From an uncultured Oscillospiraceae bacterium (GTDB taxonomy: Bacteria; Bacillota; Clostridia; Oscillospirales; Acutalibacteraceae), in contig CABVAD010000003.1 in NCBI GenBank assembly GCA_902496265.1, positions 1-20,664 on the forward strand: DNA of 20,664 nt, written 5' to 3'. The position numbers and the translations under genes were made by a program. Under the pieces are notes generated by a model. The model made no database searches and was not told the origin of the DNA. It saw only the letters and a program-made list of their open reading frames with translations. This document shows, in pieces, positions 8,980-16,052 of the stretch (its first letter is position 1; every line of letters starts with the position of its first letter).

Positions 8980-9725
8980 TAGTGCTTAAAACCGGCCGCG
9001 AGCTTAACATTATGAAAGAAGCCTGCAGAATATCGGCCGGAGCATTACAAACAGCCGGCAAAGCGGTAGAGCCCGGAGTTACCACGGCTGAGATCGACCG
9101 TCTGGCGGAGGAATATATCCGAAGTCAGGGGGGCGAGCCCAACTTCAAGAACTATGAGGGCTATCCCGCTACCGCCTGTATATCAATCAACAACGAAGTG
9201 ATTCACGGCATACCGTCTTCTAAGCGAAAGCTTCGCGCGGGGGATATAGTAAGTATCGACCTCGGCGCTAAGTTTGACGGGTATCACGGCGATAACGCTG
9301 CCACTTTCGCCTGCGGGGATATTTCCCCTGAAGCGAAGCGGCTGATGGACGCGACCCGCGAAAGCCTTTACGAGGGCATTAAAGCGGCGCGTGCGGGCGG
9401 CAGAATCGGTGATATAGGTCACGCGGTGCAGGCGTATGTCGAGGCGAGAGGTTACACGGTTGTCCGTCAGTTTGTCGGTCACGGTGTGGGCACTCACCTG
9501 CACGAAGCTCCCGAGGTTCCGAATTTCGGCACTCCGGGCAGGGGCGTCCGTTTAATCCCGGGAATGACGATCGCCATTGAGCCGATGGTCAACGCGGGGG
9601 GTGCGGGCGTCGAGGTACAGCCCGACGGGTGGACTGTTTTAACCAAGGACGGGTCGTTATCCGCACATTTTGAGCATACGGTTGCGATTACCGCCGACGG
9701 TCCTAAGATTATGACTTTAATTTGA
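8976..9725 (+). CDS. map: Methionine aminopeptidase, type I
   Basis: This enzyme removes the initiator methionine from nascent proteins at the ribosome. The 249-residue product has the type I fold with the five metal ligands visible as D95 (SIDLG), D106 (YHGDN), H169 (VGHGVG), E202 (AIEPM) and E233 (FEHTV), plus the catalytic H77 (VIHGIP). There is no N-terminal SEC-C zinc extension. The start ATG overlaps the adk stop by four bases (ATGA), so translation is coupled. The gene follows adk as in most Firmicutes. Confidence 0.98.
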   Translation: MIVLKTGRELNIMKEACRISAGALQTAGKAVEPGVTTAEIDRLAEEYIRSQGGEPNFKNYEGYPATACISINNEVIHGIPSSKRKLRAGDIVSIDLGAKFDGYHGDNAATFACGDISPEAKRLMDATRESLYEGIKAARAGGRIGDIGHAVQAYVEARGYTVVRQFVGHGVGTHLHEAPEVPNFGTPGRGVRLIPGMTIAIEPMVNAGGAGVEVQPDGWTVLTKDGSLSAHFEHTVAITADGPKIMTLI

Positions 9726-9734
9726 GGACTCAGT

Positions 9735-9974
9735 ATGGTAGGACGCGTAGTTTGTTCAAAATCGGGGCGCGATAAGGGATATTTTCTTGTGGTTGTAAAA
9801 GAAGAGGACGGTTTTCTTTTCGTCTGTGATGGCAAGGAACGTCCGCTTAACAGACCGAAACGAAAAAATCCCAAGCATTTAGCGCTTACGAATACCGTGC
9901 TGGGGATAAGCAGTTACAGTACAGATAAATCGCTGAGACGCGCTCTCGCGGTTTACAGAGATTCCGTTTTATAA
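9735..9974 (+). CDS. KOW-domain RNA-binding protein (L14e-like)
   Basis: A 79-residue basic protein with a KOW-type N-terminus ([19 protein letters not shown]), which is the fold used by L24, NusG and archaeal/eukaryotic L14e. It sits between map and infA, a position that a small KOW protein of unknown role commonly occupies in Clostridia. The middle ([17 protein letters not shown]) is strongly positive and suits rRNA binding. The ATG lies 9 bases after the map stop with only a modest GAGGA site. Function beyond probable ribosome or rRNA association is unknown; a ribosome assembly role is my inference. Confidence 0.85.
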   Translation: MVGRVVCSKSGRDKGYFLVVVKEEDGFLFVCDGKERPLNRPKRKNPKHLALTNTVLGISSYSTDKSLRRALAVYRDSVL

Positions 9975-9987
9975 AGGAGGAGCCGAG

Positions 9988-10206
9988 ATGTCCAAAGAGG
10001 ATATGATAGAGCTTGAGGGCGTAGTTGTTGAAGCAATGCCTAACGCAATGTTTAAGGTAGAAATTCAGGGGGGACATACTATTCTTGCTCACATTTCAGG
10101 CAAGCTGCGTATGAATTTCATTCGCATACTGCCCGGTGACAAGGTGACTGTTGAAATGTCTCCGTACGACCTGTCAAAGGGCCGTATAACCTGGCGAAGC
10201 AAGTAA
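9988..10206 (+). CDS. infA: Translation initiation factor IF-1
   Basis: IF-1 binds the 30S A site and cooperates with IF-2 and IF-3 in initiation. The 72-residue OB-fold protein is full length and shows the family pattern ([26 protein letters not shown], then [24 protein letters not shown] and [13 protein letters not shown]). A strong AAAGGAGGAG ribosome binding site precedes the ATG. It is followed by rpmJ and rpsM, the standard order. Confidence 0.98.
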   Translation: MSKEDMIELEGVVVEAMPNAMFKVEIQGGHTILAHISGKLRMNFIRILPGDKVTVEMSPYDLSKGRITWRSK

Positions 10207-10236
10207 CAGTCAAGAATTTAAAGGAGGCAAAATCGA

Positions 10237-10350
10237 ATGAAAGTCAGACCTTCTGTTAAAAAGATTTGCGAAAAATGCAAAATTATCAAGCGCAAGGGCA
10301 AGGTAATGGTTATCTGCGAAAACCCCAAGCATAAACAGCGTCAGGGTTAA
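10237..10350 (+). CDS. rpmJ: 50S ribosomal protein L36 (zinc form)
   Basis: A 37-codon gene encoding [20 protein letters not shown] and ending KHKQRQG, the complete L36. The zinc ligands C11, C14, C27 and H32 are all present, so this is the zinc-binding type. It is preceded by AAAGGAGG and lies 30 bases after infA and 37 before rpsM, its usual place. It is easily missed because of its size. Confidence 0.98.
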   Translation: MKVRPSVKKICEKCKIIKRKGKVMVICENPKHKQRQG

Positions 10351-10387
10351 TTGCGCGCGAGTAAAAAATATGGAGGTGCTTTGATAA

Positions 10388-10756
10388 ATGGCACGAATTG
10401 CTGGTGTTGATCTTCCGAACGAGAAGCGAGTCGAAATCGGACTTACCTACATCTTCGGAATCGGTCTTACAACATCTAAAAAAATCCTTGCTGATACGGG
10501 AATCAATCCCGATACCCGTGTCAAGGACTTAACCGAGGACGATATTTCAAAGTTACGTGAGTATATCGACCACAACCTTCAGGTTGAGGGTGACCGTCGC
10601 CGTACTATCGCGTTTGACATCAAGAGACTTATCGAAATCGGAAGCTATCGCGGTCTGCGCCACAGAAAGGGTCTGCCCGTAAGAGGACAGCGCTCTAAGA
10701 CCAACGCGCGTACACGCAAGGGTCCTAAGAAGACCATAGCTAACAAGAAGAAATAA
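10388..10756 (+). CDS. rpsM: 30S ribosomal protein S13
   Basis: S13 is in the 30S head, contacts P-site tRNA and forms bridges with L5. The 122-residue product has the expected [26 protein letters not shown] N-terminus (helix-two-turn-helix) and the basic C-terminal tail ([20 protein letters not shown]). It starts the alpha-operon block. The ribosome binding site is GGAGGT, with a longer than usual spacing of about 10 bases. Confidence 0.98.
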   Translation: MARIAGVDLPNEKRVEIGLTYIFGIGLTTSKKILADTGINPDTRVKDLTEDDISKLREYIDHNLQVEGDRRRTIAFDIKRLIEIGSYRGLRHRKGLPVRGQRSKTNARTRKGPKKTIANKKK

Positions 10757-10772
10757 GTAGGAGGAAGATAAT

Positions 10773-11174
10773 ATGGCTACTGCAAAGGGCAAGACGACAG
10801 CTTCTCGCCGTCGCCGTGAGAAAAAGAATATCGAACGTGGCTCAGCCCATATCCAGTCTACCTTCAACAACACTATCGTTACCATCACCGATACGCAGGG
10901 CAATGCTCTTTCCTGGGCGTCCGCGGGTGAGTTAGGTTTCAGAGGTTCAAGAAAGTCTACTCCGTTTGCGGCACAGAGCGCGGCAGAAACTGCGGCCAAG
11001 GCTGCTATGGAGCACGGTCTTAAGACTGTTGAAGTGTATGTTAAGGGTCCGGGAGCAGGACGCGAGGCGGCTATCCGCGCGCTGCAGACCGCGGGTCTTG
11101 AGGTTAGTCTTATCAAGGACGTAACCCCGATTCCGCACAACGGCTGCCGTCCTCCCAAGAGAAGACGCGTATAA
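10773..11174 (+). CDS. rpsK: 30S ribosomal protein S11
   Basis: S11 lies on the 30S platform close to the Shine-Dalgarno/anti-Shine-Dalgarno helix. The 133-residue product has the conserved core ([22 protein letters not shown]), the [19 protein letters not shown] segment and the C-terminal [15 protein letters not shown]. An AGGAGG site lies ahead of the ATG. It is followed by an AT-rich 57-base gap before rpsD, unlike the tighter spacing of other pairs in this block. Confidence 0.98.
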   Translation: MATAKGKTTASRRRREKKNIERGSAHIQSTFNNTIVTITDTQGNALSWASAGELGFRGSRKSTPFAAQSAAETAAKAAMEHGLKTVEVYVKGPGAGREAAIRALQTAGLEVSLIKDVTPIPHNGCRPPKRRRV

Positions 11175-11191
11175 TCGTTATAATTTATGTT

Positions 11192-11207
11192 TGCAATTTG
11201 TATTGCA
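11192..11207 (+). promoter_or_regulatory. Hairpin ahead of rpsD
   Basis: TGCAAT (11192-11197) and ATTGCA (11202-11207) form a 6-bp stem with a 4-base loop in the AT-rich rpsK-rpsD gap, about 11 bases before the rpsD ribosome binding site (GGAGGT). It is not followed by a terminator-like T-run. S4 is an autoregulator in both E. coli and Bacillus, so a control function in its leader is conceivable, but I do not recognise the known S4-binding pseudoknot. Confidence 0.25.
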
Positions 11208-11231
11208 GTTAAAATTTTGGAGGTGTAATAG

Positions 11232-11858
11232 ATGGCAAGATATACCGGCGCAGTTTGCAGACTTTGCCGCCGCGAGGGTCAGAAGCTGTTCCTCAAGGGC
11301 GAGCGCTGCTACTCGGATAAATGCTCTGTGGCTTTAAGGGGCTACGCTCCCGGTCAGCACGGTCAGGGCAGAAAAAAGACGTCTGAATACGGTATGCAGC
11401 TTCGCGCTAAGCAGACCGCGAGACGTTTCTACGGTGTTCAGGAAAATCAGTTCCATCATTATTTTGAAATTGCTGAAAGAAAGCAGGGCATTACGGGCGA
11501 CAACCTTTTAAGAATACTTGAAAGCCGTCTCGATAATGTTGTTTACAGGGTTGGCTTTGCTTCTTCAAGAGCGGAAGCGCGTCAGCTTGTAGGTCACGGC
11601 CATTTTGAGGTAAACGGCAAGCGTGTTGACATCGCTTCCTATCTCTTAAAGGCAGGCGACGTTGTTTCCATCTGCGAGAAGAGCCGTGGGAGCGAGAAGA
11701 TTAAGGCGGTTGTCGAGGCTAACAGCGCAAGACCTGTTCCGCAGTGGATCGACGTTAACCGCGACCAGCTTACGGCAAAGGTTATTGCTCTTCCGACAAG
11801 AGACCAGATTGAGGCTCCTGTTGACGAGCAGCTCATTGTTGAGTTCTATTCTAAGTAA
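11232..11858 (+). CDS. rpsD: 30S ribosomal protein S4, zinc-binding form
   Basis: S4 nucleates 30S body assembly by binding 16S rRNA and is a classical autoregulator of its own operon. The 208-residue product has an N-terminal zinc finger with C9, C12, C26 and C31, the four-cysteine (C+) form. It then has the linker [16 protein letters not shown] and the S4 RNA-binding domain around [26 protein letters not shown]. It is the first gene after a structured gap and precedes rpoA, the order seen in E. coli and many Clostridia but not Bacillus subtilis. Confidence 0.98.
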   Translation: MARYTGAVCRLCRREGQKLFLKGERCYSDKCSVALRGYAPGQHGQGRKKTSEYGMQLRAKQTARRFYGVQENQFHHYFEIAERKQGITGDNLLRILESRLDNVVYRVGFASSRAEARQLVGHGHFEVNGKRVDIASYLLKAGDVVSICEKSRGSEKIKAVVEANSARPVPQWIDVNRDQLTAKVIALPTRDQIEAPVDEQLIVEFYSK

Positions 11859-11865
11859 TAGACTT

Positions 11866-11937
11866 AGGCTGGCTCCCGTCAGCCTTCCACCGCGTTCTCC
11901 GTACGGACGCGGCGGCATAAAAATACAGTACGGAGAA
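11866..11937 (+). promoter_or_regulatory. Structured rpsD-rpoA gap with competing hairpins
   Basis: Within the 92-base gap, AGGCTG (11866-11871) pairs with CAGCCT (11880-11885). Downstream, CCGCGT (11890-11895) can pair with ACGCGG (11907-11912), or TTCTCCGTAC (11895-11904) can pair with GTACGGAGAA (11928-11937), a perfect 10-bp stem. The last two folds share bases and exclude one another. The longer stem ends just before the rpoA ribosome binding site (GGAG at 11940-11943). No T-run follows, so termination is unlikely; translational control or an RNase site is possible. Confidence 0.45.
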
Positions 11938-11950
11938 ACGGAGCTTTTAA

Positions 11951-12901
11951 ATGATAGAAATTGAAAAGCCCAGAATAGATACCGCTGAATTGACCGCCGA
12001 CGGAAAATACGGCAAGTTTGTAATGGAGCCCCTTGAGAGAGGTTATGCCACAACTCTCGGCAACAGTATGAGACGCGTGCTTTTATCCATTTTGCCGGGT
12101 GTAGCCGTTACCTCGGTCAAGATTGACGGTGTTGTGCATGAGTTTTCCACCATTCCCGGGGTTAAAGAGGACGTAACCGAAATTATCCTCAATATCAAGG
12201 GTTTGATTGCAAAGCTCCATGCCGATACGGCGAAGAAGATTTATATTGAGGCAGAGGGTCCTTCAGTGGTTACCGCCGCTTCAATCAAGGCCGATTCCGA
12301 GGTTGAGATATTAAACCCCGATATGTATATCGCCACTCTCGACGCGGGAGCGAAGCTCAATATGGAGATGACTCTCGATAAGGGCAGGGGCTATGTACCC
12401 GCCGAGCAGAACAGACCGGCGCAGAACGTAATCGGCGTAATTCCCGTTGATTCTATCTATACGCCCGTGCTTAAGGCTAACTTTACGGTTGACAATACCC
12501 GTGTAGGTAATGTTACCGATAAAGGAAAGCTCACGCTCGAGGTTTGGACAGACGGCTCAATAAGAGCGAACGAGGCGGTTTCTATGTCCGCTAAGGTGCT
12601 TATAGAGCATTTTGAGCTGTTCCTTGACCTTACAGAGGGAGCAAGCGAGGCTCAGAGCATTATGGCGGAGAAGAGTGAAAACGAGAAGGAGAAGGTTCTC
12701 GATCTCACCATCGATGAATTGGATTTATCTGTCCGCAGCTTCAACTGCCTGAAGCGCGCAGGTATCAACACGGTTGAAGACCTTATCAACAAGTCCGAAG
12801 AGGATATGATGAAGGTAAGGAACTTGGGCCGCAAGTCGCTTGAAGAGGTTATCGCAAAGCTTAATTCCTTTGGCTTTACCCTCAAACACGACGACGAATA
12901 A
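11951..12901 (+). CDS. rpoA: RNA polymerase alpha subunit
   Basis: Alpha dimerises to nucleate RNA polymerase assembly, and its C-terminal domain contacts UP elements and activators. The 316-residue protein has the N-terminal assembly domain (residues about 1-230, with [20 protein letters not shown]), an acidic-basic linker around 235-250, and the C-terminal helix-hairpin-helix domain. The DNA-contact residues R262, N265 and C266 (VRSFNCLK) and NLGRKSLEE are visible. The start ATG follows GGAG with a 7-base spacer. The upstream gap carries unusual hairpins. Confidence 0.98.
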   Translation: MIEIEKPRIDTAELTADGKYGKFVMEPLERGYATTLGNSMRRVLLSILPGVAVTSVKIDGVVHEFSTIPGVKEDVTEIILNIKGLIAKLHADTAKKIYIEAEGPSVVTAASIKADSEVEILNPDMYIATLDAGAKLNMEMTLDKGRGYVPAEQNRPAQNVIGVIPVDSIYTPVLKANFTVDNTRVGNVTDKGKLTLEVWTDGSIRANEAVSMSAKVLIEHFELFLDLTEGASEAQSIMAEKSENEKEKVLDLTIDELDLSVRSFNCLKRAGINTVEDLINKSEEDMMKVRNLGRKSLEEVIAKLNSFGFTLKHDDE

Positions 12902-12925
12902 AGCACTGTTAAGGAGTGAATAGAA

Positions 12926-13267
12926 ATGCCGGGAACCCGTAAACTCGGAAGAACCAGCGATCACAGAACCGCCATGCTCAGAGCTATGGTGACCTATCTG
13001 CTCGAAAACGGCAGAATAGAGACTACTGTGACCCGCGCCAAAGAAGTAAGATCAATGGCAGAGAAGTATATTACACTCGCTAAGGATAACAACCTTAACA
13101 ACAAGCGTCAGGCAATGGCGTTCATTACCAAGGAGGACGTTGTGGCAAAGCTCTTCAACGAAATCGCTCCCAAGTACAAGGACGTAAACGGCGGTTATTG
13201 CAGGATTGTTAAAACCGGTCCGCGCCGCGGCGACGCTGCCGAGATGGCGATTATCGAGTTGATATAA
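12926..13267 (+). CDS. rplQ: 50S ribosomal protein L17
   Basis: L17 is near the peptide tunnel exit region of the 50S subunit. The 113-residue product shows the family signature [22 protein letters not shown], the basic helix [18 protein letters not shown], and the C-terminal [22 protein letters not shown]. An AAGGAG site precedes the ATG. It is the last gene of the ribosomal superoperon here; the ecfA/ecfT/truA genes that often follow in Firmicutes are absent, and transcription meets convergent genes after a 229-base gap. Confidence 0.98.
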   Translation: MPGTRKLGRTSDHRTAMLRAMVTYLLENGRIETTVTRAKEVRSMAEKYITLAKDNNLNNKRQAMAFITKEDVVAKLFNEIAPKYKDVNGGYCRIVKTGPRRGDAAEMAIIELI

Positions 13268-13278
13268 CTCTCAAACAA

Positions 13279-13296
13279 GGGCGGTAAACGCCGCCC
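13279..13296 (+). other. Short GC hairpin after rplQ
   Basis: GGGCGG (13279-13284) pairs with CCGCCC (13291-13296) around a 6-base loop, 11 bases after the rplQ stop. There is no following T-run, so on its own it is a poor terminator. It may protect the 3' end or assist termination further on. Confidence 0.4.
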
Positions 13297-13304
13297 CGAA
13301 TAGG

Positions 13305-13387
13305 TTTAGTACTCACATTGGGCACGGCGCAGCCGCAGGGCATATACGGCAAATTCCGTATTTTGCGCCGATAATGTGGGTACTAAA
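13305..13387. repeat. 83-base nested palindrome
   Basis: Three nested helices can form: a 15-bp outer stem (13305-13319 with 13373-13387, one G-T pair), a 7-bp middle stem CGGCGCA/TGCGCCG (13325-13331 with 13364-13370) and a 6-bp inner stem ATACGG/CCGTAT (13344-13349 with 13356-13361). The extent and symmetry are greater than an ordinary terminator and there is no T-run directly after it. It could be a dispersed palindromic repeat (REP or MITE-like) or a structured RNA. I see no transposase or target-site duplication. Confidence 0.6.
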
Positions 13388-13393
13388 AGCGAA

Positions 13394-13422
13394 ACAGCGC
13401 GCGGACATAGTCCGCGCGCTGT
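13394..13422 (-). terminator. Perfect 13-bp GC hairpin, probable terminator of the permease gene
   Basis: ACAGCGCGCGGAC (13394-13406) and its exact complement (13410-13422) form a very stable stem with a 3-base loop. Read on the minus strand the stem is followed by TTTCGCTTTT, a modest T-rich tail, so it probably ends transcription of the convergent permease gene about 75 bases after its stop. On the plus strand the tail (CAGTTTG) is weak, so there it may only slow polymerase before the next terminator. Confidence 0.6.
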
Positions 13423-13454
13423 CAGTTTGTCGAAAAACTTATATTTAAAGGTCG

Positions 13455-13480
13455 GCGGCGGTCAGCCGCATTTTTGTTTT
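13455..13480 (+). terminator. Intrinsic terminator of the ribosomal operon
   Basis: GCGGC (13455-13459) pairs with GCCGC (13465-13469) around a 5-base loop, followed by ATTTTTGTTTT. The short GC stem plus T-run is a standard Rho-independent signal on the plus strand, about 190 bases after rplQ. It is the best candidate for the end of the superoperon transcript. Confidence 0.65.
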
Positions 13481-13485
13481 GCTTA

Positions 13486-13506
13486 GATGTCAGATGTCAG
13501 ACATCA
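13486..13506. repeat. Seven-base repeats at the permease stop codon
   Basis: GATGTCA occurs twice in tandem (13486-13499) followed by the related GACATCA (13500-13506); GATGTC and GACATC are inverse complements, giving a tiny hairpin. The repeats overlap the minus-strand stop codon of the permease (13497-13499). Confidence 0.6.
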
Positions 13507-14645
13507 GCTGTTGATTGCGGGGTGCGCTTTGCGATTGCCTCCTTAACGAGGACAAACAGCACCGCTGACACGGGAACACTTGTAAGCGCGCCTATTATTC
13601 CGCCTATATTGCCGCCTACAAGCACCGCGCACACGACTATAACGCCGGGCAGTCCTACAGATTTTCCGACCACGCGCGGATAGATAAACGTACCCTCGAT
13701 TTGCTGAATTACAACAAAGAATACTATGAACAAAAGCGCCTTTATCGGGCTTGTTATAAGTATTAAGAGGAATCCGACAATCACGCCGACCGTAGCGCCT
13801 ACGATAGGCACAAGCGAGGTCACGCAGATAAATATGGAAATTACCGCCGCATTGGGGAAACGGAATATCGTCATACCTATATAAAACAGCGTGCCTAAAA
13901 TTACCGATTCGGTCAGCTGGCCGCCTATAAACTTTGAAAAGTATTCATAGGTCGTTGAGGAAATATGATATATTGCTTTCGCCGCCTTTTTAGGCGCAAA
14001 GGCATCTATACAGCGGACGGTAAAGCGGCCTATACGCTCCTTGCAGGCGAGAATATAGGCGGAAATCATAATGCTGAAGACCGTGTTGTAAACACCCGAG
14101 GCAAAGGAGGTTGTAAAGCTTACGGCGCTGCCGAAAATTGTCTTGGAATAGCCGATAACATAATTTTTTATCGAGTCTGCCACAGCGGTCCAGTCTATTT
14201 CAATATTGGGAATAAGGCTTTGTGAAAGATTGAATTTACTTAGCAGGTCTTCGACCCAAACCCGCGCATCGTTCATAAAGGCGGGCAGTCTTTCGGCAAG
14301 GTAGATAAAGGTATCGGCAATATCGGGAATTATAAAGGCGATAAGCAGGACAATTAAGCCGAAGGCGATAATATATGTCAGCGCAAGGCAGAGCGGGCGC
14401 TTGAGCCTGCGGACAAGAGCTTTTTTGCTTTTGTCCATAAATTTAAACACCTTGGTTTCAAGCGCCGTTAAAAGTACGTTAAGCACAAAGGCAATGCACA
14501 GAGCGGTTATAACGGGGCTTGTAACCGAGAGAATACGTCCGATAAACGAAAACAGTCGGTCATAATTCTGCGCGGCGGTAAAAATACAAGAGCCGAGCAG
14601 AATTATAAGCAGAATTTTTTTAACAGTTTTTGAATTTAATTCCAT
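13497..14645 (-). CDS. AI-2E/PerM family permease
   Basis: A polytopic membrane protein of the AI-2E transporter (PerM, formerly UPF0118) family, 382 residues. The N-terminus has two hydrophobic stretches (KILLIILLGSCIFTAA and VTSPVITALCIAFVLNVLL). A long soluble stretch follows a third segment, and a C-terminal cluster of hydrophobic segments contains the family's glycine/proline pattern (LVPIVGATVGVIVGF..., then FIYPRVVGKSVGLPGVIVV). The ATG at 14645 is preferred over an in-frame GTG at 14654 because the predicted promoter would give a transcript starting at about 14655 with a GGTGA site just before this ATG. Members differ in substrate (autoinducer export, Na+/H+ antiport and others are reported); the substrate here cannot be told. 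Confidence 0.9.
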   Translation of the reverse strand: MELNSKTVKKILLIILLGSCIFTAAQNYDRLFSFIGRILSVTSPVITALCIAFVLNVLLTALETKVFKFMDKSKKALVRRLKRPLCLALTYIIAFGLIVLLIAFIIPDIADTFIYLAERLPAFMNDARVWVEDLLSKFNLSQSLIPNIEIDWTAVADSIKNYVIGYSKTIFGSAVSFTTSFASGVYNTVFSIMISAYILACKERIGRFTVRCIDAFAPKKAAKAIYHISSTTYEYFSKFIGGQLTESVILGTLFYIGMTIFRFPNAAVISIFICVTSLVPIVGATVGVIVGFLLILITSPIKALLFIVFFVVIQQIEGTFIYPRVVGKSVGLPGVIVVCAVLVGGNIGGIIGALTSVPVSAVLFVLVKEAIAKRTPQSTADV

Positions 14646-14661
14646 ACAATTCACCGACTAT

Positions 14662-14690
14662 ATTATAATTTATTTTCACCGCCGTGTAAA
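14662..14690 (-). promoter_or_regulatory. Promoter of the permease gene
   Basis: On the minus strand TTTACA (14690-14685) and TATAAT (14667-14662) are separated by exactly 17 bases, close to the vegetative sigma consensus. The -10 box ends 16 bases before the ATG, so the untranslated leader would be only about 9-10 bases. The -35 box abuts the stop codon of the upstream small gene. Confidence 0.75.
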
Positions 14691-14831
14691 TTACTTTTTA
14701 TCGGACTTTGTAAATATTTTGTTAAGCAGTACGGTGACAAGGATAATTACCCCTATCACGACAAAAATGCTTATCATTCCGACCGCGAGGTAGCGGAGAT
14801 TTGTTATAAAATTCATAGGATTAAAATTCAT
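14691..14831 (-). CDS. OadG-related small membrane subunit (46 aa)
   Basis: A 46-codon gene starting MNFNPMNFITNLRYLAVGMI and ending TKSDKK. It has one strong transmembrane segment (residues about 13-37) and a short basic tail, resembling the membrane anchor of the gamma subunit of sodium-pumping decarboxylases (OadG) without its C-terminal soluble part. It starts 12 bases after the OadB-like gene's stop, with GGGG in the gap serving as ribosome binding site. Such tiny OadG-like proteins accompany stand-alone beta subunits in many Clostridia; in the oxaloacetate decarboxylase the gamma subunit stabilises the alpha-beta assembly. A stabilising role for the beta-like protein is my inference. 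Confidence 0.85.
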   Translation of the reverse strand: MNFNPMNFITNLRYLAVGMISIFVVIGVIILVTVLLNKIFTKSDKK

Positions 14832-14843
14832 TCTTAATTACCC

Positions 14844-15983
14844 CTACATAAAGAAATTGAGTATCAGTCCGCCCGCTATTACCGAGGCTATCTGACCAGA
14901 TACGTTAACGCCGATAGACTGCATTAAAATGAAGTTCTGCGGGTCTTCCTTAAGCGCCATTTTATGCACGACCCTGCCCGACATCGGGAAGGCGGAAATT
15001 CCCGCCGCCCCTATCATCGGGTTGATTTTGTTTTTAAGGAATATATTAAGGAATTTTGCAAACAGCACGCCGCCCGCCGTGTCGAAGATAAAGGCGAACA
15101 GACCCAAGCCTAAAATTAAGAGAGTGTCAGGCTTCAGAAACTTTTCCGCCTGCATTTGGGAGGCTATGGTGATTCCTAAGAAAATGGTGACAAGGTTTGC
15201 AAGCACTTTTTGCGCCGTTTCCGAAAGTGAGTTTAATACCCCGCACTCCCTTATCAGGTTGCCGAACATCAAAAAGCCGATAAGCGAGACTGATTCGGGC
15301 GCCACAATGCCCGCTATCAGGGTAATTATAATCGGGAAGAGGATTTTAGTAAGCTTTGAAACCTTTTTTTCGGTATACGGCATACGGATAAGCCGCTCCT
15401 TTTTGGTGGTGAGCAGCTTTATCACAGGCGGTTGGATAATGGGGACGAGGGCCATATAAGAATATGCCGCCACCATTATAGCCCCCTGATAGGCGGAGTT
15501 AAGCTTTTGCGAAACGACGATTGCCGTCGGTCCGTCCGCCGCGCCGATAATGCCTATGCTCGCCGCGTCGTTGAGGTCAAAGAACATCGACGCCGCGCAG
15601 AAGGTGAAGAAAATGCCGAACTGTGCCGCCGCCCCGAAAATCATCAGCTTTGGATTTGAAAGGAGCGGGCCGAAGTCGATCATCGCGCCTATTCCGATAA
15701 AGAGTATCAGCGGAAACAGCTCATTAGCGATTCCCGCCGAGAAAAGGGTGGAAAGCGCCCCCTCTTCGACCTCGCCGTTTTCAAGCGTTCTGTTTATCGC
15801 ACCCGAAAAGGGAATGTTTACAAGTATCGTGCCGAAGCCCAGCGGTAAAAGGAGGGTCGGCTCCATCTCGTACTTGATAGCAAGGAAAATCAGCAGTCCG
15901 CCGATAATCCACATTGTAACATACCGCCAGTCGGCGAGACCTGCTATGTTACTTACAAGAAAACCGAAATCGTTTAGTGACAT
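14844..15983 (-). CDS. oadB: Sodium ion-translocating decarboxylase, beta subunit (OadB family)
   Basis: OadB-type subunits couple decarboxylation of a carboxybiotin on the partner subunits to export of Na+. The 379-residue protein has many hydrophobic segments and the family's two re-entrant motifs: GAADGPTAI with D150, and the C-terminal GAAGISAFPMSGRVV (about 325-339) followed by NVSGQIASVIAGG with N360 and S362. The cation-site residues therefore look intact. The start is ATG 15983 after an AGAGG site; an upstream in-frame ATG at 16031 lies inside the terminator hairpin and is rejected. No carboxyltransferase (alpha) or biotin carrier gene is in the window. The substrate, and even whether it acts as a decarboxylase, cannot be stated. 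Confidence 0.92.
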   Translation of the reverse strand: MSLNDFGFLVSNIAGLADWRYVTMWIIGGLLIFLAIKYEMEPTLLLPLGFGTILVNIPFSGAINRTLENGEVEEGALSTLFSAGIANELFPLILFIGIGAMIDFGPLLSNPKLMIFGAAAQFGIFFTFCAASMFFDLNDAASIGIIGAADGPTAIVVSQKLNSAYQGAIMVAAYSYMALVPIIQPPVIKLLTTKKERLIRMPYTEKKVSKLTKILFPIIITLIAGIVAPESVSLIGFLMFGNLIRECGVLNSLSETAQKVLANLVTIFLGITIASQMQAEKFLKPDTLLILGLGLFAFIFDTAGGVLFAKFLNIFLKNKINPMIGAAGISAFPMSGRVVHKMALKEDPQNFILMQSIGVNVSGQIASVIAGGLILNFFM

Positions 15984-16002
15984 TTTTTTAACCTCTCTAT
16001 TA

Positions 16003-16052
16003 AAAAATAAAAAAAGACCTTTACTGCACAAATTAAGTACAGTAAAAGTCTT
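16003..16052 (-). terminator. Leader terminator of the oadB-like unit
   Basis: On the minus strand a 12-13 bp stem forms between 16052-16040 (AAGACTTTTACTG) and 16026-16014, with one G-U pair, closed by a 13-base loop and followed by TTTTTTATTTTTT. This is a strong intrinsic terminator lying about 20 bases ahead of the oadB start, inside the 5' leader. Its 5' arm begins within GGCAAGAC, a segment also needed for the aptamer closing stem, so the terminator and aptamer exclude each other. Confidence 0.85.

Noticed and set aside
11179..11184. TATAAT in the rpsK-rpsD gap as an internal promoter
   Set aside because: No -35-like sequence at 16-18 bases upstream; the region is simply AT-rich.
1..13267. 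Possible horizontal insertion or breakage in the ribosomal operon
   Set aside because: Gene order, lengths and composition are continuous and all expected proteins are intact apart from the window-edge truncation of rplB.
13331..13361. Similarity between the palindrome (GCAGCCGCAGGG...TTCCGTATT) and the riboswitch complement (GCAGCCGCGGGA...ATCCGTATT)
   Set aside because: The shared words are short and the folds differ; the palindrome lacks GGGAGTAG and GGCAAGAC, so I treat the resemblance as chance.
15984..16031. N-terminal extension of the OadB-like protein from ATG 16031
   Set aside because: The extension is encoded by the terminator hairpin and T-run; the ATG at 15983 has a ribosome binding site and matches the family N-terminus.
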